Shown here piece after piece: positions 1 through 7,568 of a DNA stretch of 8,121 nt. This stretch comes from CAXQRU01 sp964226685 (GTDB taxonomy: Bacteria; Pseudomonadota; Gammaproteobacteria; Pseudomonadales; Cellvibrionaceae), in contig CAXQRU010000100.1 in the NCBI GenBank assembly GCA_964226685.1, forward strand, positions 1 to 8,121. The letters are read 5' to 3'. The notes below the pieces were generated by a model that was given only the letters and a program-made list of their open reading frames with translations, was not told where the DNA came from and ran no database searches. Every line of letters starts with the position of its first letter. Position 1 is the stretch's first letter. Made by a program: the position numbers and the translations under genes.

Positions 1-1
1 A

Positions 2-43
2 TATTTTTATATGGGTATACCTTGGCGTTTAGTATTTCGATGA
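2..43 (+). CDS. C-terminal end of an upstream gene (partial, product unknown)
   Basis: An open frame enters from the left edge and stops at TGA 41-43, giving a tail YFYMGIPWRLVFR. Its stop overlaps the ATG at 40 in an ATGA junction, the same arrangement as at the next three gene boundaries, so this is very probably the last part of the preceding gene of the same operon. The tail is rich in aromatic and basic residues but too short to name. By family context the gene could be a MoxR-type ATPase or another membrane component; the sequence does not decide between them. Confidence 0.5.
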   Translation, partial: YFYMGIPWRLVFR

Positions 44-582
44 CGACTCAACCGACTCGTGCTAATGTCATCGTTTTTCGTCCACTTCAATGGCTACTCC
101 GTTGTTTTTATCCCAGCTGGCAAAGCGGTGTTCGCTTTTGTTGTTTAGCGATATTAATTCCTCTTGTGACGTTATTGATCACTGAACCACAGGATTGGGA
201 TGAGATTATTTTAGGTTTTCTAATCATCTTAAATGTCATTATTGCTCCGCGCTTCTTTTTGGAGCTTTTTAACTGGCGACCCAAGTATCCTTTAATTGTT
301 TATGGTTTTTTTCAGTTAGCTTTCTTAATCATTTTTCTCTTTGTGATGGTGTTTGCTGAAGCCAACAATTTTAAGGGTGCTTATCTTATATTGGTGGTTT
401 TTCCTCCGGCTACCTTGGGTTTGATTCCAGAGTGGAACACTATGCGCGGTTCTTTAGAGATCTTTTACATTTCACAAATTGTTTATCTATTTGTGGTGTT
501 GGCTGTTTTACATAGACAAGCTCGTCCCTACTGGGCACGCATTAAAGAGCTTGAGAGAGAAAAAGCACAAAAGAGCCTATGA
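40..582 (+). CDS. Small multi-spanning membrane protein of unknown function, in a DUF58/vWA operon
   Basis: The protein has 180 residues from the ATG at 40. I prefer this start to the in-frame TTG at 22 because it forms an ATGA overlap with the upstream stop, as at every later junction. No good Shine-Dalgarno site is visible, which fits translational coupling. Hydrophobic segments lie at about residues 33-48, 56-74, 84-105, 112-129 and 140-157, so four or five membrane spans are likely. The last 22 residues are strongly charged (RQARPYWARIKELEREKAQK) and look like a cytoplasmic amphipathic helix. I recognise no domain family and no catalytic motif. It overlaps the DUF58 gene by 4 bases, which suggests made-to-ratio synthesis with that protein. 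A role as membrane anchor or partner of the DUF58/vWA proteins is inference only. Confidence 0.8.
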   Translation: MTTQPTRANVIVFRPLQWLLRCFYPSWQSGVRFCCLAILIPLVTLLITEPQDWDEIILGFLIILNVIIAPRFFLELFNWRPKYPLIVYGFFQLAFLIIFLFVMVFAEANNFKGAYLILVVFPPATLGLIPEWNTMRGSLEIFYISQIVYLFVVLAVLHRQARPYWARIKELEREKAQKSL

Positions 583-1448
583 AACAGTCATTATTAGAGA
601 GGGCTCACCAACAAGCTCAAGAGGCGGCCAATGTTTTTCAATTACCTCTAAAAGATAAGCTTTGGCAGGCTCGAAATGGTCATCAAATGGGGCGGGGCAG
701 TGGTAGTTCCGTCGATTTTTTAGATCACCGTTTGTATGTGCCAGGAGATGATCCCAGGCATATTAATTGGCAGGCCTATGCGCGCACCGGTCAGGTGATT
801 ATGAAAACTTATCAGGAAGAAGTCAGTTTACATATGGATATTGTGCTGGATCTTTCTCAATCAATGGCTTTGGACGAGCAAAAGCAGTTAGGCTCTCTGG
901 CGCTTTCGTACTTTGTTTTAGAACAAGCGTGGCAGCATAATATTTCAGTAAATTTCTTTACAGCAACGCCTCTAACTGTGGATTTAGTCAACCCAGCCTT
1001 GTTACAAAGCCATCAGTGGCTAGCCGAGTGGTCACCCTTATTTGGTCAACCTAAAATGGAGTTGGTGCCTTGGCGAAAAAATAGTGTGCGAGTGGTCGTG
1101 AGCGATGTGTTATTTCCAGGAACAGATGACTTTTTTATGCCATTTGCCAATAATGATGGTTTAAGTTTAGTTGTGGCTCCCTACAGTGAACAAGAATCGA
1201 ACCCCAATTGGAGGGGTAGTATGACGTTTATTGACTGTGAAACGGACGAAAAGCACAAACAACGAATGACATCTAAGCGATACCAGCGTTACTTAACTAA
1301 CTATCAAACACATTTTGCATGGTGGCAAGAAAAATCCCTCTATTATCAAGTGGGATTGGTAAGAATACCTACCTCTAAATCACTAGCGGATGCTTTACAA
1401 GCGCATGCATTACCTCAAGGTTTAGTTGAGTGGGCGCCGAGCTTATGA
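579..1448 (+). CDS. DUF58 domain protein (vWA-like, MoxR-associated)
   Basis: A soluble 289-residue protein with the DUF58 signature. RLYVPGDDPRHINWQAYART (about residues 51-70) matches the conserved R-x-Y-x-PGDDPR-x-I-W block that precedes the vWA-like fold. The MIDAS-type metal site follows: D91-x-S93-x-S95 in DLSQSM, and a later acidic position at D176 (VVVSDV). The C-terminal half keeps the usual WRGSMTFIDCET-like stretch near residues 211-222. No signal peptide or membrane segment is seen, so the protein is probably cytoplasmic. DUF58 proteins are typically encoded beside MoxR AAA+ ATPases and BatA-like vWA proteins, as downstream here. The ATG at 579 overlaps the previous stop (ATGA), and the next gene again overlaps by ATGA. 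The family call is firm; the molecular role is not established. Confidence 0.92.
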   Translation: MKQSLLERAHQQAQEAANVFQLPLKDKLWQARNGHQMGRGSGSSVDFLDHRLYVPGDDPRHINWQAYARTGQVIMKTYQEEVSLHMDIVLDLSQSMALDEQKQLGSLALSYFVLEQAWQHNISVNFFTATPLTVDLVNPALLQSHQWLAEWSPLFGQPKMELVPWRKNSVRVVVSDVLFPGTDDFFMPFANNDGLSLVVAPYSEQESNPNWRGSMTFIDCETDEKHKQRMTSKRYQRYLTNYQTHFAWWQEKSLYYQVGLVRIPTSKSLADALQAHALPQGLVEWAPSL

Positions 1449-3199
1449 GTGGTTTTTTTCTCGCCAACCCTTGGGGCTTGCTGGCACTTTTAGGGATTCC
1501 AGCGATTTTGCTGATTCATTTTTTACAGCGCCCAGGGCGTTATGTGACGATCAGTACCTTATTTCTTATAAACCGCGTGACGACTGATAATTTTGGTGGC
1601 AAAAAGTTAGAGCGTTTTCGACAGTCGTTACCTCTCTGGTTGCAGTTATTAGCCGTACTACTGATTACTTGGTTGTTGATTCAACCACGATGGACTCAGC
1701 AGGTAATTAACCAACAAGTGGTGATTGTACTCGATAGCTCTGCGTCAATGGGTGCATTTCATGAAGAAGCAATTAATGCGGTTGATAAATTGAGTGATGA
1801 CCTATCGAGTATTGCGACTGATACCTCATGGCTACTGTTATCGAGCCATCGGAGTGTTCCACCATTGTACAATGGTACGAATCGCTCTGAGATGCTAGCA
1901 GCGCTCAACCAATGGCAGCCTAATTTCGGGCGCCATGATTTGAAGCCGGTTTTTGAGTTGGCCATTTCAAGGCAAGGCAGTCGAGGGATTTCGGTTTTGG
2001 TCACCGACCGAAAGGTTGAGGTTCCAGATGCCATGTCAATTGTGCAAGTCGGTCGGCCATTGGATAATATTGCGATTGTTGGTGCTGATGTGACCAGTCG
2101 GGATGGGCAGCCTATTTGGCAAGCCGTGATTCAAAATTTTTCTGGTTCGGCTAAAACGGTCAATTGGTCGATTCGCACAGAACAAGGTGTGTTGAGTCAA
2201 CAGTCACTAGCCTTAGACGCTGAACAGCTGCATGTTTTGCAGGGCGGATTCCCTCCTAGTGTGGAACGTATTGAATTAGTTCTTGACGATAAGGTACTTC
2301 CAATCGATAACCGCATTCCTTTCGTAAAGCCCAGCTCCAAAGCCTTTTCGGTTTTTTTGGCCGGAAACGATCCTAGTGTAGATAGCTATATGCAAAAGCT
2401 CATTGATCGAGATGATTCATTGGGCAGTGCTCAAACTCAATGGGTTTCTGATTTGGTGATCGTCAATCGCGATCATGAAATCAAAGAACCAGCTCATATG
2501 GTATTTAGTAGCCGTTTAAATAAAACCAATAGAGATGCTAATCCTATTATTGTTGAATCTCATCCTTTGGTTGAGGGTTTAAATTGGCAAGCCTTGTTGA
2601 CTAGTGGGGTTGGGACTTTGTCCGCCAACGAGGGCGATCAGGTATTGCTTTGGCAAGGTGATCAACCGTTACTGTTTCTAAGGCAAACGCAAGCATACCC
2701 AACGTTGTTTATCAATTTTGATTTTCATGCGTCTAATGCTGATCGCCTGCCAGCATTTTTATTGATGACTCATCGCTACATTCAATGGTTGCGACAATCA
2801 AAGCTAGCGTATTCTGCCGAAAATATCCGTGTGGCACAAAAAAATGAACTGCCTCAAGCCGATCAATCCCTCAGTCTTCAATGGCAAGACAATTTAGCGG
2901 CAGCCTATCAGCCTCTTGAGCATTCTAGGTTTTATTGGCAAGCACCGAATCAACCCGGTTTTGTGCGAGCCATGGTTGAGGGTCAACCCTTAATGAATCA
3001 TGCTGTTCAATTTTACGATCCTTTTGAAAGCGATTTGCGAACAGCCAGTAGTCATTATCAGATGGCCTCAACACTAGAGAGTTTGCAACAAAAATACACA
3101 GAGCCTGATCCCTACCGGCGAGTGTGGTTGTTATTGTTACTATTACTGTTGGTAGCTATTTGGTTTGCTCAAGCGCTTAACCGGGGAGGCGATGAATGA
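1445..3199 (+). CDS. BatA-like membrane protein with N-terminal aerotolerance-type domain and vWA domain
   Basis: The protein has 584 residues from the ATG at 1445. An in-frame GTG at 1430 would add five residues, but 1445 makes the 4-base ATGA overlap used throughout this operon. The N-terminus has the BatA (aerotolerance regulator) pattern: FLANPWGLLALLGIPAILLI as first membrane span, a basic loop with several Arg and Lys (about 29-60), and a second span at about 63-80. A vWA domain follows with MIDAS D97-x-S99-x-S101 (LDSSASMG) and a later Asp, D188 (VLVTDRK); the usual MIDAS threonine region reads GRHDL (162-166). The middle, about 200-560, looks like beta-rich periplasmic domains. A C-terminal span (about 560-576) ends in a short polar tail. 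Positive-inside charges place the vWA domain in the periplasm. Related Bacteroides Bat proteins were linked to aerotolerance; that role is not shown here. Confidence 0.9.
   Translation: MSGFFLANPWGLLALLGIPAILLIHFLQRPGRYVTISTLFLINRVTTDNFGGKKLERFRQSLPLWLQLLAVLLITWLLIQPRWTQQVINQQVVIVLDSSASMGAFHEEAINAVDKLSDDLSSIATDTSWLLLSSHRSVPPLYNGTNRSEMLAALNQWQPNFGRHDLKPVFELAISRQGSRGISVLVTDRKVEVPDAMSIVQVGRPLDNIAIVGADVTSRDGQPIWQAVIQNFSGSAKTVNWSIRTEQGVLSQQSLALDAEQLHVLQGGFPPSVERIELVLDDKVLPIDNRIPFVKPSSKAFSVFLAGNDPSVDSYMQKLIDRDDSLGSAQTQWVSDLVIVNRDHEIKEPAHMVFSSRLNKTNRDANPIIVESHPLVEGLNWQALLTSGVGTLSANEGDQVLLWQGDQPLLFLRQTQAYPTLFINFDFHASNADRLPAFLLMTHRYIQWLRQSKLAYSAENIRVAQKNELPQADQSLSLQWQDNLAAAYQPLEHSRFYWQAPNQPGFVRAMVEGQPLMNHAVQFYDPFESDLRTASSHYQMASTLESLQQKYTEPDPYRRVWLLLLLLLLVAIWFAQALNRGGDE
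3183..3189 (+). promoter_or_regulatory. Strong ribosome binding site for the double-vWA gene
   Basis: GGGGAGG lies six bases before the ATG at 3196, inside the last codons of the preceding gene. It is the only strong Shine-Dalgarno site among the overlapping junctions of this operon. The last gene may therefore be initiated independently as well as by coupling. Confidence 0.7.
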
Positions 3200-5703
3200 C
3201 TCTGTTAACCCCCGAGTGGCTCATCTTATTGGCTGTCTTGGCACTTGCTGCTTGGTATTGGCGCTATTTATCGTTAGTCACTCCTACAAGAATAGTCTTA
3301 GCAGGTTTATTGGTACTAATTTTATGCCAACCCCGTTTGTCGCTAACCTCTTCAGGCTTAGATTTGTGGGTATTGATGGATCAGTCGCTTTCTGTCAGTG
3401 ACACAGTTGCCACTCAAGAAAAAGAGTGGCTAAATTTATTAAAACAAAAACAATCGGCGGATGATCGATTACATATTGTTGATTATGCTAGCAGCATCAA
3501 ACGTAGAGCCAATATCAATGAACGTTTTGATGGTCAAAGAGATGAAACTAGAACAGACTTTGCAATACGATATGCTTTGTCTCAAATGGATCCTGGTCGG
3601 GCATCCAGATTATTAATCTTGTCCGATGGCTTTCACACTGAGCCGTTAGATCGCTTGGCTGAGACCCTTAATCAACAATCCGTGGCGGTAGACTATCGTT
3701 TAGTGCAGCCCCCAAGTCAGATCGATTATCGTTTTTCTGAGCTAAAAATGCCAACTACTGTTGACCCTGGGCAGGCTTTTTTAATTGAAGCAACCGTTTT
3801 GGGTAATCGCGATGGATCGGTAGCTCTGAAAGTGTTTCGAGGTCAGCAATTGATGCTAGAGGGCAGCGTTAACATCGTTCAAGGAAAGGGAAAAGTTAAG
3901 TTAACAGACCGAATTAGTGCTCCCGGTTCTCAGCACTACACTTTGCAAATTAGTCACCCCGATGATCAGCAACCTAAAAATGATCGGATCGATCATTGGT
4001 TGGACGTCAGTGGTGAGTCATCCATTTTATTAATCTCAGGGTATCAGCAAGATCCCATGGCGCAGGCACTCGCTACTCATGGCTTACCGACTCGCGTTGT
4101 GACTGAGCCTGAAAAGTTGAGTCCGGCGGATTTAAACCGTACCCGCTTAGTGATTATTAATAACGTTGGAGCTAATCGACTTTCTAGTGAATTTTTAGAA
4201 GCTCTGCCTTTTTATGTCACCGCGCAAGGTGGAGGACTGTTGATGGCTGGAGGCAAATACAGCTTTGGCTCCGGTGGCTACTTTGAGTCTGCCATTGATC
4301 CGCTATTGCCGGTATCGATGGAGCTGCGTAATGAGCACAAGCAATTGGCCGTGGCGATGTCAATTGTGATGGATCGCTCGGGCAGTATGGGTTTTGTGGT
4401 CGATGAACCAACCTTGGTGACTAAAATGGATTTAGCCAACGATGGCGCCGCTCGCACGATTGAATTGCTAGGTGATCAAGACAGTATCTCTGTGATTGCA
4501 GTCGATAGCGAGCCCCATGTGATTGTTCGCCAGTCTGCCGTTGGTGGTGATCGGGCCTCGCTCGTCGGTGCTGTGCGTCGTATTAACTCAGCGGGTGGTG
4601 GTATCTACGTTTATACGGGCATGGAAGCGGGCTGGGAAGAGTTAAAGCGAGCCAATCAAGGGCAGCGTCATATGATTCTCTTTGCCGATGCCGCTGATGC
4701 TGAGGAGCCCGGTTCTTACAAAGCATTAATAGAGGAAATGCGAGAGGCTAAAGCTACGGTCAGTGTGATAGCGTTGGGTACCCCAGCCGATACAGACGCT
4801 GAATTACTGCGTGATATTGCAGAGCGGGGCAATGGCCGAATTCTGTTTAACCAAGATCCAGTGCAATTGCCAGCTTTGTTTGCGCAAGAAGCTGTTTCGG
4901 TGGCTCGATCAGCCTTTATCGATAAAGCTGTGGCTTGGGATTCGACCTCGGGTTGGTCACAGCTTGCGAGCGAAGCGCTAACTTGGCCGGAGGCTGTCGA
5001 TGGTTACAATTTGAGTTATTTAAAGCCAGAGGCGACGGCGGCGGCACTGAGTCAAGATGAATATCAAGCCCCCCTAGTCGCATTTTGGCAAAGAGGGCAG
5101 GGCCGAGTTGCTGCGGTGTCTTTCCCTTTAGCTGGAGAGTATTCAGATCGTGTGCGTAGTTGGAATCATTACAGTGATTTCGTAACAACCTTAAGTCGCT
5201 GGTTACAAGCCAATAGTGCTCCATCGGGTATTGCTTTAAAGACGGAGCTTCAAGGCAATACATTGATTATTGATTTATTACATAATGATCAGTGGAATCA
5301 GCAGGTGGCTGAAAAGCCCCCGGTTATCCTCACCCAATATCAAAATCAAGAAAATGTTGAAATCGTTTCTTGGGAACAAATGAAGCCGCAGCACTTTCAA
5401 GCTCGCCTCCCTATTCAGCACGGCGTACCTATACGAGGTGCTGTGCAATTAGGTGATGAAGTCATACGTTTTGGTCCCATCAGTAATAGCGTTAGCAATG
5501 AGTGGGCTCAACCCAGTTCGAGGGTCAATGAGTTAAAACAGTTAGCGACGATCAGTGGTGGTCAAGAGCGCGTGGATTTGACCAGTATTTGGGAATCTAA
5601 AAATATTAGCAAATCGAAAGATGTGTCGAATTATTTATTGATGTTAGTTTTGATTTTATTGATCTTGGATGCCTTATTGACACGAGTAAGGCGGTTAACT
5701 TAA
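3196..5703 (+). CDS. Double-vWA membrane protein with a glutamine-amidotransferase-like domain
   Basis: An 835-residue membrane protein. Two N-terminal spans (about 7-21 and 32-46) are separated by a short loop with Arg23 and Arg32. vWA domain 1 has MIDAS D62-x-S64-x-S66 (DQSLS), T118/T120 and D144 (LSDG). A beta-rich linker covers about 175-270. A class I amidotransferase-like fold follows (about 275-375: SSILLISG, LVIINNVGA, GGGLLMAGG, SFGSGGY). vWA domain 2 starts straight after it, with D393-x-S395-x-S397 (DRSGSM), T474 and D498. A last span (about 813-828) ends in a TRVRRLT tail. The only cysteine, C44, is in a membrane span, so there is no catalytic Cys nucleophile and amidotransferase activity is unlikely, although homologs are often named glutamine amidotransferases. 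Charges place the large domains in the periplasm. It is last in the operon. Confidence 0.9.
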   Translation: MTLLTPEWLILLAVLALAAWYWRYLSLVTPTRIVLAGLLVLILCQPRLSLTSSGLDLWVLMDQSLSVSDTVATQEKEWLNLLKQKQSADDRLHIVDYASSIKRRANINERFDGQRDETRTDFAIRYALSQMDPGRASRLLILSDGFHTEPLDRLAETLNQQSVAVDYRLVQPPSQIDYRFSELKMPTTVDPGQAFLIEATVLGNRDGSVALKVFRGQQLMLEGSVNIVQGKGKVKLTDRISAPGSQHYTLQISHPDDQQPKNDRIDHWLDVSGESSILLISGYQQDPMAQALATHGLPTRVVTEPEKLSPADLNRTRLVIINNVGANRLSSEFLEALPFYVTAQGGGLLMAGGKYSFGSGGYFESAIDPLLPVSMELRNEHKQLAVAMSIVMDRSGSMGFVVDEPTLVTKMDLANDGAARTIELLGDQDSISVIAVDSEPHVIVRQSAVGGDRASLVGAVRRINSAGGGIYVYTGMEAGWEELKRANQGQRHMILFADAADAEEPGSYKALIEEMREAKATVSVIALGTPADTDAELLRDIAERGNGRILFNQDPVQLPALFAQEAVSVARSAFIDKAVAWDSTSGWSQLASEALTWPEAVDGYNLSYLKPEATAAALSQDEYQAPLVAFWQRGQGRVAAVSFPLAGEYSDRVRSWNHYSDFVTTLSRWLQANSAPSGIALKTELQGNTLIIDLLHNDQWNQQVAEKPPVILTQYQNQENVEIVSWEQMKPQHFQARLPIQHGVPIRGAVQLGDEVIRFGPISNSVSNEWAQPSSRVNELKQLATISGGQERVDLTSIWESKNISKSKDVSNYLLMLVLILLILDALLTRVRRLT

Positions 5704-5727
5704 GGAACCATGTAATAGGTTCCTTAA
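5700..5727. terminator. Perfect 10-bp inverted repeat, possible bidirectional terminator
   Basis: TTAAGGAACC (5700-5709) pairs perfectly with GGTTCCTTAA (5718-5727) around an 8-base loop. The TAA stop of the double-vWA gene (5701-5703) lies within the left arm. The repeat is ideally placed between convergent genes, but neither strand has a T-tract after the stem and only four of the ten pairs are G-C, so it is not a textbook intrinsic terminator. It could instead be an RNA 3'-end stabiliser. Confidence 0.4.
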
Positions 5728-5734
5728 CCCTAAG

Positions 5735-5763
5735 AAGTCTAGCAGGCCAGGCGTATTAGACTT
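5735..5763. repeat. Inverted repeat in convergent intergenic region
   Basis: AAGTCTA (5735-5741) and TAGACTT (5757-5763) form a 7-bp perfect stem around a 15-base GC-richer loop. It lies immediately after the 10-bp hairpin and before a third inverted repeat. A T-rich stretch (GTTTTC) follows on the + strand only some seven bases later, so terminator function is doubtful. Confidence 0.3.
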
Positions 5764-5765
5764 GA

Positions 5766-5801
5766 TAGCGTTTTCAAAACCGCCTGTTGGACATAACGCT
5801 A
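5766..5801. repeat. Inverted repeat enclosing the UDP-glucuronate decarboxylase stop codon
   Basis: TAGCGTT (5766-5772) and AACGCTA (5795-5801) are perfect 7-base arms around a 22-base loop. The TAG stop of the minus-strand decarboxylase gene (5799-5801) is part of the right arm, mirroring the stop of the facing gene in the 10-bp hairpin. The long loop makes a stable terminator unlikely, and it may be chance. Confidence 0.25.
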
Positions 5802-6743
5802 AAATTTTTTGAAATACTCTATGGTTCTTTTTAGGCCTTCCTCCAACATTACCGTTGGCTCCCAACCGAGCTTTTCACGAGCGAGTGTGATATCCGGTTG
5901 ACGCTGCAATGGATCATCAGATGGCAGTGGTTTTTGAACCAGTTGTGATGTCGAACCGGTTAATTCAAGAATTTTTTCAGCCAATTGCAATATGGTAAAT
6001 TCGTTGGGATTACCTATATTGACTGGGCCTGTGAATTCTTTAGGGCTATCCATCAAACGAATAAAACCTTCGATAAGATCGTCAACATAACAAAAAGAAC
6101 GAGTTTGATCACCCTTGCCAAAAATGGTAATAGGGTCGCCTTTGAGCGCTTGCATAATAAAGTTGGAAACCACTCGGCCATCATTGGGGTGCATGCGGGG
6201 ACCATAGGTATTGAAAATACGCACTACTTTAATTTCGACATTGTGCTGACGGTGATAATCAAAAAATAAAGTCTCGGCGCAGCGCTTACCCTCATCATAA
6301 CAAGAGCGAAGGCCTATAGGATTCACATTGCCCCAGTAGGATTCTGTTTGAGGGTGTACCACAGGGTCACCATACACTTCACTGGTTGAGGCTTGGAAAA
6401 TTTTTGCTTTTGTGCGTTTGGCCAAGCCCAGCATATTAATGGCACCATGGACACTGGTTTTGGTGGTTTGCACCGGGTCAAATTGATAATGAATGGGGGA
6501 GGCTGGGCAAGCCAGATTATAGATTTCATCCACCTCAACAAAGAGTGGGAAGGTGACATCGTGGCGCATCAGCTCAAAATGGGGATTGGATAATAGGTGT
6601 GCGATGTTATCCTTCGAGCCGGTGTAAAAATTATCAAGACATAGCACCTCATGCCCATCTTTTAGCAAGCGTTCGCACAAATGAGATCCTAAAAAGCCGG
6701 CTCCCCCAGTGACTAAAATTCGTTTTCGTAGTGATATTCTCAT
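5799..6743 (-). CDS. uxs: UDP-glucuronate decarboxylase (UDP-xylose synthase)
   Basis: A 314-residue extended short-chain dehydrogenase/reductase that converts UDP-glucuronate to UDP-xylose with tightly bound NAD, in the cytoplasm. The Rossmann NAD motif GGAGFLGSH is at residues 13-21 and the adenine-ribose Asp at D37 (CLDNF). The UXS hallmark [12 protein letters not shown] is at 76-87. The catalytic set is S119-T120-S121-E122 with Y149-x3-K153 (YDEGK). [18 protein letters not shown] (178-195) and [13 protein letters not shown] (211-223) bind the UDP-sugar. Length and motifs fit a single-domain bacterial UXS, with no sign of an ArnA formyltransferase part. The ATG at 6743 is eight bases after the glycosyltransferase stop, with a weak GAG-type ribosome site overlapping that stop, so the two form an operon. 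The product would supply xylose for a surface polysaccharide or LPS, or be made into other sugars. Confidence 0.95.
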   Translation of the reverse strand: MRISLRKRILVTGGAGFLGSHLCERLLKDGHEVLCLDNFYTGSKDNIAHLLSNPHFELMRHDVTFPLFVEVDEIYNLACPASPIHYQFDPVQTTKTSVHGAINMLGLAKRTKAKIFQASTSEVYGDPVVHPQTESYWGNVNPIGLRSCYDEGKRCAETLFFDYHRQHNVEIKVVRIFNTYGPRMHPNDGRVVSNFIMQALKGDPITIFGKGDQTRSFCYVDDLIEGFIRLMDSPKEFTGPVNIGNPNEFTILQLAEKILELTGSTSQLVQKPLPSDDPLQRQPDITLAREKLGWEPTVMLEEGLKRTIEYFKKF

Positions 6744-6751
6744 AATTTGTC

Positions 6752-7534
6752 TCAGTTAGTGCGTTTGCCGACTCGTTGGATAACCATCAGCTTAATGTAT
6801 TTGGTTCGAACGTACTGTGCGGCTAAATAGGCCATCACCAAACCGCGCCAACCATCAAGAAAGCCGCGTTTTAAAAAGTAATATTTCACAAAACGCGCCC
6901 AGGGGTTAACAACGATCTTAAAAATACTGGCCTTCTTCCCGCGCTCATGCATACCCTCGGCCATGATTGTCGTGTAACTTTCAATGGTTCTGAGGTGGTC
7001 AGCTAGGGTGCGATAGGGGTAATGTAGCAAGTCGTTTTTCAGCGTTCCCATAGGGCCCTTTAGTTCCACGCGATCATGGGGATTGTTTCCCGCCCAATGG
7101 CCACGGCGGCGATCAAATAGACGCAAGTTCCAATCTGGGCGCCAAGTGCCATGTTTGACCCAGGCTCCCATATAATAAGAAAGCCTTGGCATGCGCCAAC
7201 CGGCTTTGTCGGGAAAGCCGGCGTCGCGTAGCGCCAGTATTTCTTGTTTGAGTGAGTCGCTAATGCGCTCGTCGGCATCGACACAAAGCACCCAGTCATT
7301 TTTGGCTTGCCTAATGGCAAATTCTTTTTGGGCTACGTGCCCGGGCCAGTCTCGCTCGATGACAACAGCGCCAGCCTCGAGGGCGATTTCACGAGTTTTA
7401 TCGTGAGAGTGGGAGTCTACCACCACCACTTCATCGCAAAAGTGCAGTGATTCGATGCACTCTTTAATGCGATCTTCTTCGTTTAGTGTGATAATGCAAG
7501 CCGATATTTTGGGTTTTGAGGTAGACTCAAGCAA
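6752..7534 (-). CDS. Family 2 glycosyltransferase, WaaE/KdtX-like (LPS core type)
   Basis: The protein has 260 residues if started at the TTG at 7534. I chose this because GGAG (7541-7544, read on the minus strand) lies six bases before it; a TTG at 7552 or GTG at 7546 would add up to six residues but has no ribosome site. The GT2 nucleotide-sugar fold begins at once: [14 protein letters not shown] (10-23), [12 protein letters not shown] (36-47) and the metal-binding CVDADER (84-90). [17 protein letters not shown] (127-143) and the C-terminal [19 protein letters not shown] region (about 220-238) match the WaaE-like beta-1,4-glucosyltransferase group, which adds a glucose to inner-core heptose in enterobacteria. 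The C-terminal half is basic and amphipathic, suggesting attachment to the inner face of the membrane. The real donor and acceptor are not known, and the downstream UDP-xylose synthase leaves a different donor possible. Confidence 0.88.
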   Translation of the reverse strand: MLESTSKPKISACIITLNEEDRIKECIESLHFCDEVVVVDSHSHDKTREIALEAGAVVIERDWPGHVAQKEFAIRQAKNDWVLCVDADERISDSLKQEILALRDAGFPDKAGWRMPRLSYYMGAWVKHGTWRPDWNLRLFDRRRGHWAGNNPHDRVELKGPMGTLKNDLLHYPYRTLADHLRTIESYTTIMAEGMHERGKKASIFKIVVNPWARFVKYYFLKRGFLDGWRGLVMAYLAAQYVRTKYIKLMVIQRVGKRTN

Positions 7535-7540
7535 AGTAAA

Positions 7541-7544
7541 CTCC
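7541..7544 (-). promoter_or_regulatory. Ribosome binding site deciding the glycosyltransferase start
   Basis: Read on the minus strand this is GGAG, six bases before the TTG codon at 7534-7532. The alternative TTG at 7552 has only an AT-rich stretch before it. This favours the shorter protein, whose N-terminus also fits the family better. Confidence 0.5.
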
Positions 7545-7568
7545 ACAGCCAAGTAAAAATGATCGGCT

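Noticed and set aside
22..39. TTG start at 22 for the small membrane protein
   Set aside because: It has no ribosome site and breaks the ATGA overlap pattern that the ATG at 40 shares with all other junctions.
1759..2034. Open frame of 91 codons on the - strand
   Set aside because: It is antisense to the vWA domain of the BatA-like gene, with no ribosome site or recognisable content.
3165..3401. Open frame of 78 codons on the + strand
   Set aside because: It overlaps the end of the BatA-like gene and the start of the double-vWA gene in another frame, and its translation resembles no protein. It is a shadow.
4916..5263. Open frame of 115 codons on the - strand
   Set aside because: It lies wholly inside the double-vWA gene. 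The protein is Pro/Leu/Ser-rich with no domain, and the forward frame is well supported.
3196..5703. Functional glutamine amidotransferase
   Set aside because: The amidotransferase-like domain lacks a cysteine nucleophile; the single Cys of the protein is in a membrane span.
5985..6269. Open frame of 94 codons on the + strand
   Set aside because: It is antisense to the highly conserved UXS coding region and is best explained by codon bias of that gene.
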